A stretch of 28,010 nt of DNA from Geosiphon pyriformis (Eukaryota > Glomeromycota > Glomeromycetes > Archaeosporales > Geosiphonaceae): contig JAAOMT010000633.1 in assembly GCA_016748015.1 (NCBI GenBank), forward strand, positions 9,112 to 37,121, given 5' to 3'. Of the stretch, positions 1-10,560 are shown in pieces (within the stretch, counting starts at the first letter, position 1; every line of letters starts with the position of its first letter). The translations under genes and the position numbers were made by a program. The notes beneath the pieces were generated by a model. That model was not told the DNA's origin and searched no databases. It was given only the letters and a program-made list of their open reading frames with translations.

Positions 1-58
1 CACAGTATTGAATTAATGATTTCGAATTAACTTAAATTCTGTTTTAATTTATAATATC
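1..58. repeat. Left arm of terminal inverted repeat (TIR)
   Basis: Begins CACAGTATTGAATTAATGAT and is the reverse complement of 2830-2887 over about 58 bp with only a few mismatches. The window starts exactly here, so the repeat may extend further left and a target-site duplication cannot be tested. Confidence 0.75.
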
Positions 59-349
59 TACATAAATTTTTTTACTGAATAAAATTTCAAAATTGATTTA
101 ATAATATTTCTTTTAAAATTTTTTTTTACTAATTATCAACTGTTAAATTATAGAATATTGGGCTCAAAAAAGATATTATTATATTAATTGAAAAAAACAT
201 TAACTTTTTAAAATTATAAAACAAAAAAATAGTTATTAAATTTGTTATTTTAAGAAACAATGAAACAAAAAATTACAAAACAGTAAATTAAAAATTATAG
301 TTAACAAAAAAATTATGATCAAAAATAGAAAAAAATAATATAATTGTTC

Positions 350-830
350 TTAAAAACTAATTTAAATTATATTTACTGTTGTTAAAGTTTTCTTTAAGGC
401 TATTTTTGTAATTGGTTAAAGTGTTTCTTTAATTTAAAAACATAAAATATTAATAATTTTAAGTATTTTTTTTAAATAAAACAATAAAATTTTTTATTAA
501 TTAATAACAATATAAATAATTCTGATTAAAGATTATTTTTTTAATAGATTTAACTAATAAATGATAATATAATTTAAAAAATAAATACAAATAAATTTTG
601 TGTTAAATTTATAACAATAATTTAATTTTTTTGATTAATTAAAAATTTATTCTAATAAAATTAGAACCAAAATAAAAGCTGTTTTTTTATATATATTAAA
701 ATTACTATATATATATATATGTTTTTAATTTTATAAAATATTATTTTTAATAATTTTAAATAGTATTTACAGCTATTATATTATAATATTTATTGTTATT
801 ATAAAAAACAAATTTTTTAATTATTATGTA
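350..830 (-). repeat. Ancient LTR I relic (copy D)
   Basis: This stretch aligns in order with 14750-15290 of the well-preserved LTR I copy B. It covers the TTGCAATTG..TGATGTGTTTCT box (here TTGTAATTGGTTAAAGTGTT), the AATAAAGCTTTTATCAATTAGTAAT box and the TATATATA stretch. Nearly all differences are C-to-T or G-to-A, leaving almost pure A/T. Both ends are too eroded to place exactly. The LTR's own transcriptional direction is minus. Confidence 0.65.
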
Positions 831-1835
831 ATAAATTTGTAAATTTTAGATTAAATTTTACAAAATTTATTTTAATATTTTTTAAAGTTATTAGTTAATT
901 TTTAAACAATTTTTTGGCAAAATTTTTCAATATTTATTAATAAATATTAAGATAATTTTATAATTATTATTAAAATTTGGTCAAAATATTTAATTTTTAT
1001 TAAAAATCTATAATATATTAAGATTATTTTGTTAAGAAAAAATTTTCAAAATTTTCAAAATTTTATATATTGATTATTATTATTATTATTTACTATTATT
1101 TTAATATATATATATATTAATTTTTTTGATTATAGTATTATCAAGTTTAAATAATTTTCAATTAAGAAACTTTTAATTTTAAAAAAAGTTTTTTTTTTTG
1201 GAAATCAAATTCTTATTTAAAGAATATTTTTTTAAATATTTTTTTAAAAGTTACATATGAATTTAAAAAAAAAGTTTTAAATATATATTTTAAAATTGTA
1301 CTTTTTATAAATATTTTTATTTAAAAACTTTTTATTCGTTTTACAATAAAATATATTTTCAAATATTAATGATTATAATTAAAACAGAAAAAATATACTA
1401 TTTATTATATAAAGATTTATAATTATTTATTAAAAAAATAAAGATAAAATGATATAATGATAAATTTTTTTCTTGTTTTAAATTAAGACAACGTTAAAAA
1501 TAAATTATATTATTTGAAAATTTGAAAATTTTAATTAATTTAATTTGTTTGAATTAAAAATTTATAACTTGGTAGTTTTTTTTTTTAAATTGCCAATTCG
1601 AGCATAAACAATTAAAACTATTGTAATTAGTTGATTAATATTTTATTTTGTTGTAAATTTTAAGAAATTATATTCCTTTGGATTGATAATATTAGGAATA
1701 TAATAAATCATATGAAATAATTTAATAATAATTAATAATTTACTATATTTCACTTAATAATAATAATAATAATTCTTATGTTAAAAGGTTTTTATTATTC
1801 TTGAATAACGTTCCATCAAGCAACATACATTGATG
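831..1835. other. AT-rich DNA without recognisable gene
   Basis: Long A/T runs and short TA microsatellites (for example around 1100-1120). I see no open frame, RNA gene or element boundary. It probably consists of repeats eroded past recognition. Confidence 0.5.
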
Positions 1836-1872
1836 GATTGATTGATTGATTGATTGACTGATTGATTGATTT
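1836..1872. repeat. (GATT)n microsatellite
   Basis: About nine tandem GATT units with one GACT variant. Confidence 0.9.
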
Positions 1873-1974
1873 AGATGGTATAAAAAATATGGTAAATTGA
1901 AAATAAAGAAAAATAATAATAATTCAAAATTACCAATAAAAGTTATTAATAAACTTTTTAAGGAGGTATATTTT

Positions 1975-2410
1975 TATTGGTTTAAAAATTTATTTTATAT
2001 GGAGACTTGCGAAAATACTTAAAGATCGATGGGCTATAGCGTTTAGAATTCATTCTATTGGGTATAGTTCAATTGTGACCTATAGTCGGGCAATATTTTA
2101 TATAATCAAGATTGGGTAGGAATTTATAATCTCGGATTAAATTAAACTTGAAGGGAAAATATTATTTTTTTAGGTTTGAGAGAATACTTTATAATAAATT
2201 GATAAAGGAATGAATGAATGATTAATTAATTAATTAATTAATTAATTCAACAACATTATTATTATTAATATAATTTAAAATTATAATATAATAAAGGTTA
2301 TCTAAGAATATATCCTTTATGAAAAGATTCACCAAGTGATTAACATGATTATTACAAATGGGAAATGAAGATAACCGATCACGATTAGATTCATTTAGAC
2401 TCGTCTAAAT
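1975..2410 (+). pseudogene. Decayed protein-kinase-like gene
   Basis: Kinase-like pieces appear in the right order but in different frames. YGDLRKYLK at 1998-2024 resembles the hinge/alpha-D region. IHSIG begins around 2049 and is followed, at about 2072-2101 after a small frameshift, by a sequence like the HCDLHSGNIL catalytic loop. An IISD triplet region (DFG position) lies at about 2127-2136. A KDSPSD stretch near 2321-2340 resembles the activation segment end (K-x-SP-x-SDIYSFGM). The order hinge, catalytic loop, DFG, activation end matches the kinase fold and the Rhizophagus-type kinase-like families, as I recall them. Frameshifts, stops and missing segments make it non-functional. No start or end can be set. 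Confidence 0.45.
2217..2247. repeat. (AATT/AATG)n microsatellite
   Basis: GAATGAATG runs into seven TTAA-type repeats. Confidence 0.85.
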
Positions 2411-2620
2411 ATATTATATATATAGCAAAATAAATAAGTGTTAAAAAATAGCATATCCATAAATTTTATATTCAACCTTTTTTAAATTCTTACCTTTAGG
2501 TAAATAGACTAATTCTTTTAAAATAGAATAGTAAAGTAAATTAAAGTAAATTTTTAATATACTGTATAATAATTAAATCAATGAATTAATCAATGTAAAA
2601 ACTCTAATAAATTAAATAAA

Positions 2621-2840
2621 CTAACCTTTAGAAAAATCAATCATTTCCAAAGTTAAAACACGACTTGTATAAACTGCTCCTGGATGAATACGAGTTGACG
2701 TTCTCGTTGTTGATTGATTTGTTGTCACTTTCTGCCATTTCTTTTAAGTGTTTATCTGATTCTCTAAACTGAAGACTTATAGTTTTAAACTCTTCTATCA
2801 TTGAAACTTCATCTTTATCTTTTACAGCCGATATTATAAG
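2621..2840 (-). pseudogene. C-terminal exon of a kinase-like family protein (fragment)
   Basis: The minus strand is open for about 70 codons from the TIR inward. It has an acidic, charged stretch with QFRESDKHLKEM and then TRIHPGAVYTSRVLTLE, ending in FSKG followed directly by a stop. A good 5' splice site, AAAG|GTTAGT, lies at its end (around 2621-2627). A charged 'ADK-like' helix followed by HP-x-A-x-YTSR-L is a tail I recall from many Rhizophagus kinase-like and Sel1-type proteins. The upstream side runs into the TIR at 2840, so the exon is truncated there. It lies on the strand opposite to the kinase relic at 1975-2410, so the two are not simply one gene. Confidence 0.5.
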
Positions 2841-2887
2841 TTAAAACAAAATTTAAGTTAATTCGAAATCATTAACTTAATACTGTG
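2830..2887. repeat. Right arm of terminal inverted repeat (TIR)
   Basis: Ends ...TTAACTTAATACTGTG and pairs with positions 1-58. The first 47 bases align with about three mismatches, and the match continues with one more mismatch through GATATTATAAG. It directly abuts a second, shorter palindromic match (see 2855-2905), so the true element end could lie slightly outside. Confidence 0.75.
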
Positions 2888-2905
2888 TTAATTTCGAATC
2901 AACTT
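2855..2905. repeat. Palindrome at the TIR boundary
   Basis: AAGTTAATTCGAAAT (2855-2869) and ATTTCGAATCAACTT (2891-2905) are inverted repeats with 14 of 15 positions pairing, separated by 21 bases. The right TIR is therefore itself one half of a larger palindrome. Confidence 0.7.
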
Positions 2906-2911
2906 AACCAA

Positions 2912-5010
2912 TTATATTATTTGGTTATTTAACTAGTAAAAAGTTTTCTTTTTATTAGCCAATAAAAAATCAAAGTTTTGATATTTAACATGTTTTTTTA
3001 TGGCTTTTTAATATTATTTATTATTAATAAATTATAAATAACTTACTAAAAAAACGTTTTCTGATCTTTTTAAAAGCTATTTATTAACTAAAAATAAAAA
3101 AAAACAAGCCAAAACTTTGCTTTTTTAAAATTACATAAACCAATACATTAAGATATTAAAAAATATCTCTAAAGAAAAAAACTTCGATTTTATATTGTAC
3201 AAGTCAAAAGGCAAGATATATTTTATTATAAAAAAACAAAAAAACCAGTCTGTTTAAAAGAAAATTATATAAAAAACTATGTATATTTTATTTAGAAATA
3301 GAACATAGAGGAATAAACAAAACTTATAACATGGTATATAATATTAATTTAATTTTTTATATAAATAAATATTGTTATTAGAGATTTTTTTATTCTTTTT
3401 TTAATGTTGTTAATACTATTTTGTTTTTAATTTTGTTATTGATAAAAGTTAATAAATTTTTAATAAGCTAATTTTTTTTAAAGTATTTCTCTATACTTTA
3501 AACTATATATATTATTGGGCTTATAATAGAATGACCAATTATTTGTATAATTATTTTGTAGCAAAAATCAATTTTTTTACAAAATAATTTTGTTTGTAAG
3601 TTTTTCAAAAATGTGTATAATTACTTTGTTGTAAAAGTCAATTTTTTTACAAAAAATTTTGACTATAAACTATCTAATAATATAAAAGAAAATAAAAGAA
3701 AATAAACTAAAAAAAAATAAGAAAATGTATTAAAAAAGTTCTTTTGGATCCAAATCTAAAAGTTATTAACAGTTTACTAAAATTAATAGCTAATTAATTT
3801 CAAAATATTAATATAAAATGATTAATTTCGAAGCTATAATAATTAAAAAATTTTATGTTTTTAAGTAAGTTTTATTAAAGTTGATTTGTAAAAAAAATTT
3901 TTTTAAGAAAAAGTATTTGATAAATAATAATTCTAAATTAAGATATATTTTTTTAAAAAAAGAAGCTTTTCTTTTATACAATTTATTGTAATACTATTTT
4001 ATGATTTAGCACTTTTTTTTCTAATATTTAATAAATTAAAGATACATTTTGTTAAATTACAAATTATTTTGGTAAACTATAAATTATTTTAATGAACTGT
4101 TTAATATATTACATAATTTAATTATTACAATTTGGTTATATTTGTGTTCTCTACAAATTAGATTATTAATTAAATAATAAATTGGATAATTTAATAAGAT
4201 AATAAGTAATAAATTAAAACAATAATATATACCAATTAATAATAATAATTATAGAAATAATTTCATGCTAATTAATATTTTAAATTTTAGTTAATAATAA
4301 TATTAATAATTTTTTATTTATAAATTAAATATAAATATGCTTAAATGCTTAAAAATTTAATAAATTGTTTTGTTTTTGCTGTATTAAATATATTATATAA
4401 TAATTTTTAGTTTAACCAATAATTGCAAATTTGATTTTAGTAAAAGACTTCATATATTATTTATAAGTAAACTTAATTAATATGTACAATCGACCAGATA
4501 ATTTTTATAAATATATCTGTTATGTTTGGGATTATTTTACAAAGTTTTTTTATATTATAACTCTTTTTTTTAAAGAAGCAAAAAATAGCAAGCTTTCTTT
4601 TTCAATTTTTTACCACATTTAGACTTTTAACTATTTTTTAAACCAATAATAAAAAAGAGTTTACAGTTAATATAATTAGAAAATTAACAAAAATATGATC
4701 AATTATTTTTATTATAAATAAATACTCAAGATATTTTTAATTTCAAAAATTAATTAAATAAGCAAATAATATATTTCAACAAAAATTTTCAAAATAATTA
4801 CTAATTTATTTTTATATTTAAATATAATAAACATAAAAGTTTTTATAATTATTAACTTTTTATCTTATCAAATAGTGGTTGAATAAAAATTTTACATAAA
4901 TTTTTTTTTTTGAATTTTTTTTTGAACAATCAATTATTTAAGAAGAAAATCTTTTTAATAACTTAAATATAAAGCCAGCTAATAAAAAACCAATTCAACA
5001 AAAAATTAAA
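2912..5010. other. AT-rich DNA without recognisable gene
   Basis: Apart from the tandem repeat at 3541-3662 I see only A/T-rich sequence, short TA runs and no convincing frame on either strand. It is probably old, eroded repeat DNA. Confidence 0.5.
3541..3662. repeat. Two-copy direct repeat with internal hairpin
   Basis: TGTATAATTATTTTGTAGCA... (from about 3544) recurs as TGTATAATTACTTTGTTGTA... (from about 3613). Each has CAATTTTTTTACAAAA in its centre. In the first copy AATTATTTTGTA and TACAAAATAATT form a hairpin. Confidence 0.7.
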
Positions 5011-5139
5011 AACAATAATAACTAGCAATAAAACAAGTTACAACAACAAGATAATCAGTAATAGCAATAAAATAAATAATGACAAAATAACCAACAGCAA
5101 CAAAAGCAACAAAATAATAGATAACAAGATAATTAGCAG
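5011..5139 (+). pseudogene. Gln/Asn-rich coding relic (possible gag) with C-to-T stops
   Basis: In the frame of the CAA triplets at 5041 the sequence reads almost only Asn and Gln codons plus nine stops. Eight stops are TAA or TAG, each one C-to-T step from CAA or CAG; the ninth is TGA. Gln/Pro-rich spacers occur beside the gag core of the elements further right, so this may be gag of an older element. It is cut at 5139|5140 by LTR I copy A. The original extent is unknown. Confidence 0.4.
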
Positions 5140-5650
5140 TGTTATAAAATGATTTTCTTGATTATTTTAATTGACAATATCTTATTTTAATTGCAATCAG
5201 TCTTTTATAAGTTCCTCAATTCTATTTGTGTAATAATATTGATATTTATACTAAAGACTTTCTTTTGATGTCATATTTTTTAATTTTAATTGTTGTATAT
5301 ATTTATGTATTTTTTCTTAAAAGCTAAACTGAAATTTATCCACTGTTTGGAATCTTTTTTGAGGCTATTTTTGCAATTGTCTAATGTGTTACTTTAATTT
5401 AAAAATACAGAATATTAATAGTTTTTAGCACTTTTTCTAATTTTTACAATAAAGTTTTTATCAATTAGTAATAATATAAATAATCTTGATCAGAGATTAT
5501 TTTTTTAAGAGATTCAGCCAATAAATAATAGTTTTATTTAATAAATAATACAAGTAAGTTTCTTAATATATTGAGTTGTAATAATTCAGTTTTTAATATT
5601 TTTTCATTTTTTTTTATTAAAAATTTTTGTGAATATTTATTTTAAAAGTA
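5140..5650 (-). mobile_element. LTR I copy A, truncated by insertion of E1
   Basis: Starts TGTTATAAAATGATTTTCTT, matching the left end of LTR I copy B (TGTTATGGAATGGTTTTCTT at 14539). It aligns with B for about 510 bp, to AATTTAAAAGTA of B near 15066. At 5651 the similarity stops abruptly where element E1 begins. Differences from B are mainly G-to-A and C-to-T. The LTR direction is minus, so its promoter half is the missing part. Confidence 0.8.
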
Positions 5651-6307
5651 GAAACTTGGTTAAAACTCATATTTTTTATTAGTTAACACATATATTAGCC
5701 ACTAATATCATATAATTAGCCACTCTATTTTTAGATAGTGATTATTGACCTAGCTGTTGACTTGATTATTGACTACTTTTGAGAAGTATATAAGCAATAA
5801 AACTCTTAGCTATAGAAAAGCATGTCAAAAATCAAGGAAATAAAATAAATAAAATAACAACTTTTATCTCAATTCTTCTCTTATTGCTAATTTCTCTTTT
5901 TCTACCTTCAAGTATCTGAATATCTTGGGATAAAAAATTATTTGTTGATTATTCTCTACCTTTTTTCTAAAATGTATAATTGTAGTATTTGAAGATTATT
6001 GAATAAAACATGACTGAAGAGTATATTTGATATCTAATATTGAATTCTAAGAGCACCAATATAAGGCATAGAATTATACTAGTGTGTGATCATTTGTTGA
6101 CAGTATGAACTATTTCTTTACCTTTAGATTTTCTGGTTATCTTTTAAAAAGTATAAAAACTAAGATATTTTATAAGACTAATTTCGCACATTGAATCCAT
6201 ACTTATTTAATTTGCTCTTTAAAGTTGAATTCTCTTTGATTCTTTTTATCACCTTATAATCCTGTTTTCTCTTGCTATCTATTAGCTTATTATTCTAACT
6301 TGTAACA
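5651..6307 (+). repeat. 5' LTR of E1
   Basis: Starts near TTGGTTAAAACTCATATTTT, which recurs at the E1 3' end as TGGTTGAAACTTATACTTTT (12607). It ends ...CTTGTAACA at 6307, followed by a degraded primer-binding region containing TAGTGCTTTTTGTGA, comparable to TAGTGCTCTCTGTGA after the E1b LTR. TATATAAG at 5787-5794 is the likely TATA box. The interior differs from both LTR I and LTR II, so E1 has a third LTR type. Confidence 0.6.
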
Positions 6308-6379
6308 TAAAAGTAGTGCTTTTTGTGAAATTGTTAAAATTCACTTTGTTTTCTATTATATAAGTAATTATTCATATCT

Positions 6380-7720
6380 GCTACAACAATCAAAAAATTA
6401 CTTTGAAGCATACAACAAAAATGATCTAGATTTTATTGAACTCAATCTTTTGCTCTTTTGCTTAATTTGCTTCTCCATTGAAAAACAATCTAGTAGACAA
6501 TTCCAAAACTTTTGGAACTGGTTTCTGAATGAACATTTAGCTGAAACCTATACAGCTTATACAACCTATTATTTTAACCAAGCTTATTTTGAAAACAACT
6601 TTGAAGAAAAAAACAACAGCATTAATTAACTTTTATATTTCACAACTTTTGAACAACAGCTCTCTGATTTCGAATACTTAAATCACCAAATTCACATGTA
6701 GATTACTGTCCACCAATTAGCTGAAACACCTTTTGAAACAGAAAAAGAAAGCTATTAAACCACTCCTGTTTTTGATCTTTTTCAAGTGAATTAAAACATT
6801 TCACACAAACAGCTACTTCTAAATTAATAGCTAATAACCCTATACAACAAACCATTCTGATTGCTCTCCAGAGTATACAAACTACATTAGGGTAAAGAAA
6901 CAATACCTCATTAGTATTATTTAAAGGTAATATATAAGATCAAATTAAATAGTTAGATGATTTTGAAAGAGCTACTACAGCCAATTAATATAATAATAAA
7001 TACAAGTTCCAAATAGTTGGTGGCTACTTTCAAGGCTTTTTTGCTACTTGATTCTCACAAAAAACCAATACCAATGCTCAGCAAAAAATCATTAGATGGT
7101 CACCAGCAAATGCTAAAAAAAACAACATTTCTTTTACTATCTGGTTTAAAATAAAATTTAAAACTTCTATCTTAATATCCAAATGGCACATAGAATTAGA
7201 AAAAAAAATGCAAAGTTCTGGTAAAGTTGTAATTGAATATGCCAAAGCAATCAAAAAGTTAATCAAGAGGATAAACTCTAAAAGAAATTGAACAGAAAAG
7301 CAAAAAATTCACTTCTTCACAAAAGAATTAAGAACTAATCTTTTATATGCTTTTTGGCTTCTGGCCCTGAAAAACAATTTCATAATAAATATGGCCCAAC
7401 AAATTGAAGACAACCAAAAGATGCACTTGGAATTCACATTTCTAGTTTTTGCTCTTGCTCTTCAAATGGCTGCCACTTTTTTTGCTGCCCAAACTTCAGA
7501 TCCCAATAAACAATTGATAGATAGACTCACAGCCAATCTTGTCTGGTTACTAGAACTCTTAGCACAAGCAGTCAGAGATAATCAGCAACTACAAAGACCC
7601 AAATTTGAATTCCATTTTAATCAGCTTTAACAACCCTCTTATCAAAGACAACAAAATTGTGGCCTATCTGTATGTTATTGCTGTGGATTAACTGAATATT
7701 TTTCCAAAGATTGCAACAAT
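6380..7720 (+). pseudogene. gag: gag of E1 (nucleocapsid/capsid), decayed
   Basis: Read across frames and stops, the core begins about 6915 with FKGNI then FERATTAN and FQIVGGYFQGFFAT. It continues with the W-x-IELEKKMQSSGKVVIEYA stretch near 7180-7250, the usual retrotransposon gag capsid pattern. A zinc knuckle lies at 7673-7714: C-x2-C-x4-Y-x4-C, where the His of the CCHC motif is Tyr (CAT to TAT). Upstream, 6380-6690 is mostly open and sits where E3 and E1b carry their gag N-terminal region, though similarity is weak. Several in-frame TAA/TAG stand where Gln is expected. The open stretch at 7391-7630 is part of this gag. Confidence 0.65.
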
Positions 7721-8112
7721 TTTTCTTTACCTTCTTTAGTTCTCAGAAACAATAATAATTAAAACAACAAAATTATTAACAATAATGTCTCTAATCAAAA
7801 ACCCAATCATGTCAACATAAATTTCTTTAAAGAAGATCCCTTAGTTAAAGTCATTGTTTATAAGCCTTTAAACTGATAAGTACACTTCCAAAAAGTGAGA
7901 GTGCAAGCCAACCAGAAAAAAACCTTTTTTACACTTTTAATTTAACTGATAATAATTATGACATAGATAAACTAACAATCAACACTTCTGAATCAACAAA
8001 AAAAAAGAAAAAAACCAAGATTGATTTCGTTCTGGATCCAAATAAAGCATCTATATCAACTATTAAAAACAATAAACCACCAAAGACTAAAGTTTTTAAG
8101 AATTCTCCAAAA

Positions 8113-8682
8113 TTGAAATCCCCAGAAATAGTACAAAAATCTGGTCCTTATTCTGTTGTTAAAAATCTTATGAAAACCCCAGCTCACATTACTTTTGGCC
8201 AGCAAATGACCCATCCACAATTCAAAAAAGATCTTTACAAATTTTTAATTCTAAAAAAGAAAACACCAAAAACCAACAAGTGTATTTACCAAGCTAAACT
8301 CGCTAACAACAGCAATGTTACTCCTCTAATTTGCAAAGCACAAGTGGCTGGCTACTTTATTAATTTAATCTTAAACAGTGGATCATCTGTTAGTGTTATT
8401 GCCAAACATTTTTTTGAAGCAATTGGCAAAAAGATTAATGAATTCTTAATTAGATCAATAACTAATGTACATAGCAGCAAAAAAAAAAAACTGAGTATAA
8501 CCAAAGCAGTTTCTGTTCACATCAATGACATCAGCATTGAAACTAACATAAAAGTATTTAAAGCAAAAAAGTACACCATAATTGTTAGCAATAAGTGGCT
8601 CAAAAAAACCAAAGCACTACTTGACTATAAACTTTGTAAGCTAACCATCAGATGTGGTAAGAAGCCTATTGTGGTTAAATAA
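8113..8682 (+). pseudogene. Retropepsin-like aspartic protease of E1, catalytic Asp changed to Asn
   Basis: About 190 codons are open. Around residues 74-100 the protein reads CKAQVAGYFINLILNSGSSV, the flap-to-active-site region of a retropepsin, with LNSGS in place of the catalytic LDSGS/LDTGA (Asn codon within 8371-8382). Later NKWLKKTKALLDY matches the conserved NDWL..T.A..DW segment of these proteases. The family acts as a dimer to cut the polyprotein; with Asn this copy should be inactive. Upstream 7720-8112 is a Lys-rich linker with stops. The codon at 8113 is TTG, so the true start is not here but in the gag-pol reading. Confidence 0.75.
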
Positions 8683-8689
8683 TGTTATT

Positions 8690-9319
8690 GAACAACTTTT
8701 TTAGTACCCAAGAAGAATCAAGAAAATGAGCAATTAGATGAATCAGATAATGATAAGAGTAATAAAAAAGAAAATCAAAAAAAAACAAGAGAAAACTGCT
8801 GAACTTGCTTATATTATTTTCACCAGTAATGGCAAGCCACTAGACAATATTAAAGCTGACAGAAAAGAAATCATTGTAAATGACAAGCTAATCTGCTGGC
8901 TCTACTATGATATTCTCAGAAAAATCTTTGATAGAAAGCCTGACAAGAAAGCAAAATACAGTTATTGGTGATATGGTCTTTGTGCCTGGTGCTGGTGTAA
9001 TAAACTCTTGTATTCTCCTAGTGATAAATACAAATTCTGCCTAATTTACTACAAAGATTGGGAACTCATTAGCCTAATATTAAGAGAAGAATTAAGAAAA
9101 GTACAAAAGTTTTTTGAAAATGAACCATCTGAGATTCAATCACTTACAGTAAAACAAAAAAAACTCTTTTCTGAAGAAAAAAAAGTGGACATTGAAAATC
9201 TGTTGGCTAGAAATAGTCTAATTATCACAAAAAAAGATGAAACTTTTGGACAAATCCATGTAATACAACACATTATTACCACCAAAGAAACTTGTTCTAT
9301 CCATTTGAAGTCTTATTAA
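8690..9319 (+). pseudogene. Protease-to-RT linker of E1 (eroded Cys-rich region, no dUTPase)
   Basis: Two open pieces (8738-8971 and 9008-9319). The first resembles the CVDC...KFYC..C module of E3 in position and pattern (LICWLYYDILRKIFDRKP near 8890-8940), with cysteines mostly lost. The second leads straight into the pre-RT segment: LFSEEKKVDIENLLARN then FGQIHVIQHIITT, the usual 'I-x-H-x-I-x-T' just before RT. There is no room for a dUTPase, unlike in E2, and none of its motifs are seen. Confidence 0.5.
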
Positions 9320-9421
9320 TCCAATTGACCCAATAATGAGTTCATTAAAAAAGAAATAATCCAAATAAAAAATCTTAAATTTATACAAAAAACCAAGAGT
9401 GAATAGACTTTTTCAGTTGTA

Positions 9422-9990
9422 GTGGTATTTAAGAAAGATGGAACCCTATGCTTTTGTGTCAAGTATCACCAATTAAATATCATTACTATAAAAGACATAT
9501 ACTTATTCTCCAAAATTGATGCAATGTTAGACAAATTTAATGGTGCTACTTTTTTCTCAATTATTAACTTAACTGCTGAATTTTGGCAAATAGAGATGGA
9601 TCCAAAAAGTAAAAAGAAAACTGTTTTCATTACCAAGTATGATATTTACAAATTCACAGTCATGTTTTTTGGTCTTACCAATGCTCTTCCTACCTTTTAA
9701 TACCTAATGAACAAAGTATTTGAATTAATAAAAGAAAACTTTGTTCTGGTCTATTTGGACGACATAATAGTATACTCAAAAACCTGGGATAAATACTTTA
9801 AACATTTGCAAAAGATTTTTGATCTCCTTAGAAATGCTGACCTTAAGATAAACCCAATTAAATTTTTTTTTAAACAACAGTCCACCCAGTTTCTTGTTAT
9901 TTTATTACAAAAGATGGAATCTTCTCTGATCCAACCAAAGTTGAAAAAATCCAAAACATTAAACAACTCATGAATGTTCTTGAACTATGC
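9422..9990 (+). pseudogene. Reverse transcriptase domain of E1
   Basis: VVFKKDGTLCFCVKYHQLN opens the fingers. Motif A is FFSIINLTAEFWQIEMDP with Asn (9566-9568) instead of the metal-binding Asp. VMFFGLTNALPTF follows, then a TAA at 9698-9700 exactly where TFQ has Gln. The same frame resumes with YLMNKVFE and the YLDD box (9752-9763) in VLVYLDDIIVYS. The thumb is frayed after 9973. RT copies element RNA into cDNA; losing motif-A Asp alone would kill it. Confidence 0.85.
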
Positions 9991-10109
9991 TCTTTTCTTA
10001 GTTTGGCTTTTTAATATCACAAATTTATTAAGAATTTTTCTAAAATCGCTTTCTCTTTTAATTAGCTACTCAGAAAAAATGTCAATTATCATTAAAGCAC
10101 TTATTAACA

Positions 10110-10560
10110 AAAAGCTTTTGAAACTTTAAAGAAAAAACTTGTTACTAAACCAATCCTTAAACAACTTGACTTGGACCAATCTTTTATTCTGCACATTAAT
10201 ATATTTGGCTATAGACTTGGCACTATTCTCTTTCAAAAAAATGAAGATAACAGAAAATATACTATAACATATGTCAGTAGAACTCTCATACCAGCAGAAA
10301 AAAACTATTTAGTTACTAAACAAAAATGCTTAGCAGTAGTTTGGGCTACTAGTTACTAGAACCAATATTTTTTTGGTGTAAAATTCCTAGTAGTAACAGA
10401 TTATCAAGTCTTGGTTTGGCTATACAATAAAAAAAAATTAGAATATAAATGAATAACTCACTGAATATTTCACTTGGATGAATTTGACTATAATATTTAA
10501 CACTACAAAAAAGCAAATTATTAAAATGCCAACACTCTCTTTAGACTTACCATCTAATAA
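10110..10560 (+). pseudogene. RNase H domain of E1
   Basis: AFETLKKKLVTKPIL leads into the domain. FILHINIFGYRLGTILFQK has Asn (10198-10200) in place of the first catalytic Asp of T-D-A-S. ITYVSRTLIPAEKNYLVTKQ and CLAVVWA follow, then TDYQVLVWL near 10400. Further stops are TAG/TGA at Gln/Trp positions. The domain normally removes RNA from the RNA:DNA hybrid. Confidence 0.75.

Larger units (their letters stand above)
1..2887. mobile_element. Putative non-autonomous TIR element (~2.9 kb) carrying host-gene relics
   Basis: The two TIR arms enclose a block with no recognisable transposase. It contains an old LTR fragment, microsatellites, a decayed kinase-like gene on + and a kinase-family C-terminal exon on -. 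A cargo-carrying non-autonomous DNA transposon is one reading. The other is two independent short MITE-like repeats lying in opposite orientation around unrelated DNA. No flanking duplication can be checked because the left flank is outside the window. Confidence 0.4.

Noticed and set aside
1836-1872. Telomere-like or satellite repeat
   Set aside because: (GATT)n is a short microsatellite, with no telomeric unit.
6703-7266. Minus-strand open frames at 6703-6903 and 7078-7266
   Set aside because: They lie antisense to E1 gag, which has capsid-like blocks and a zinc knuckle on +.
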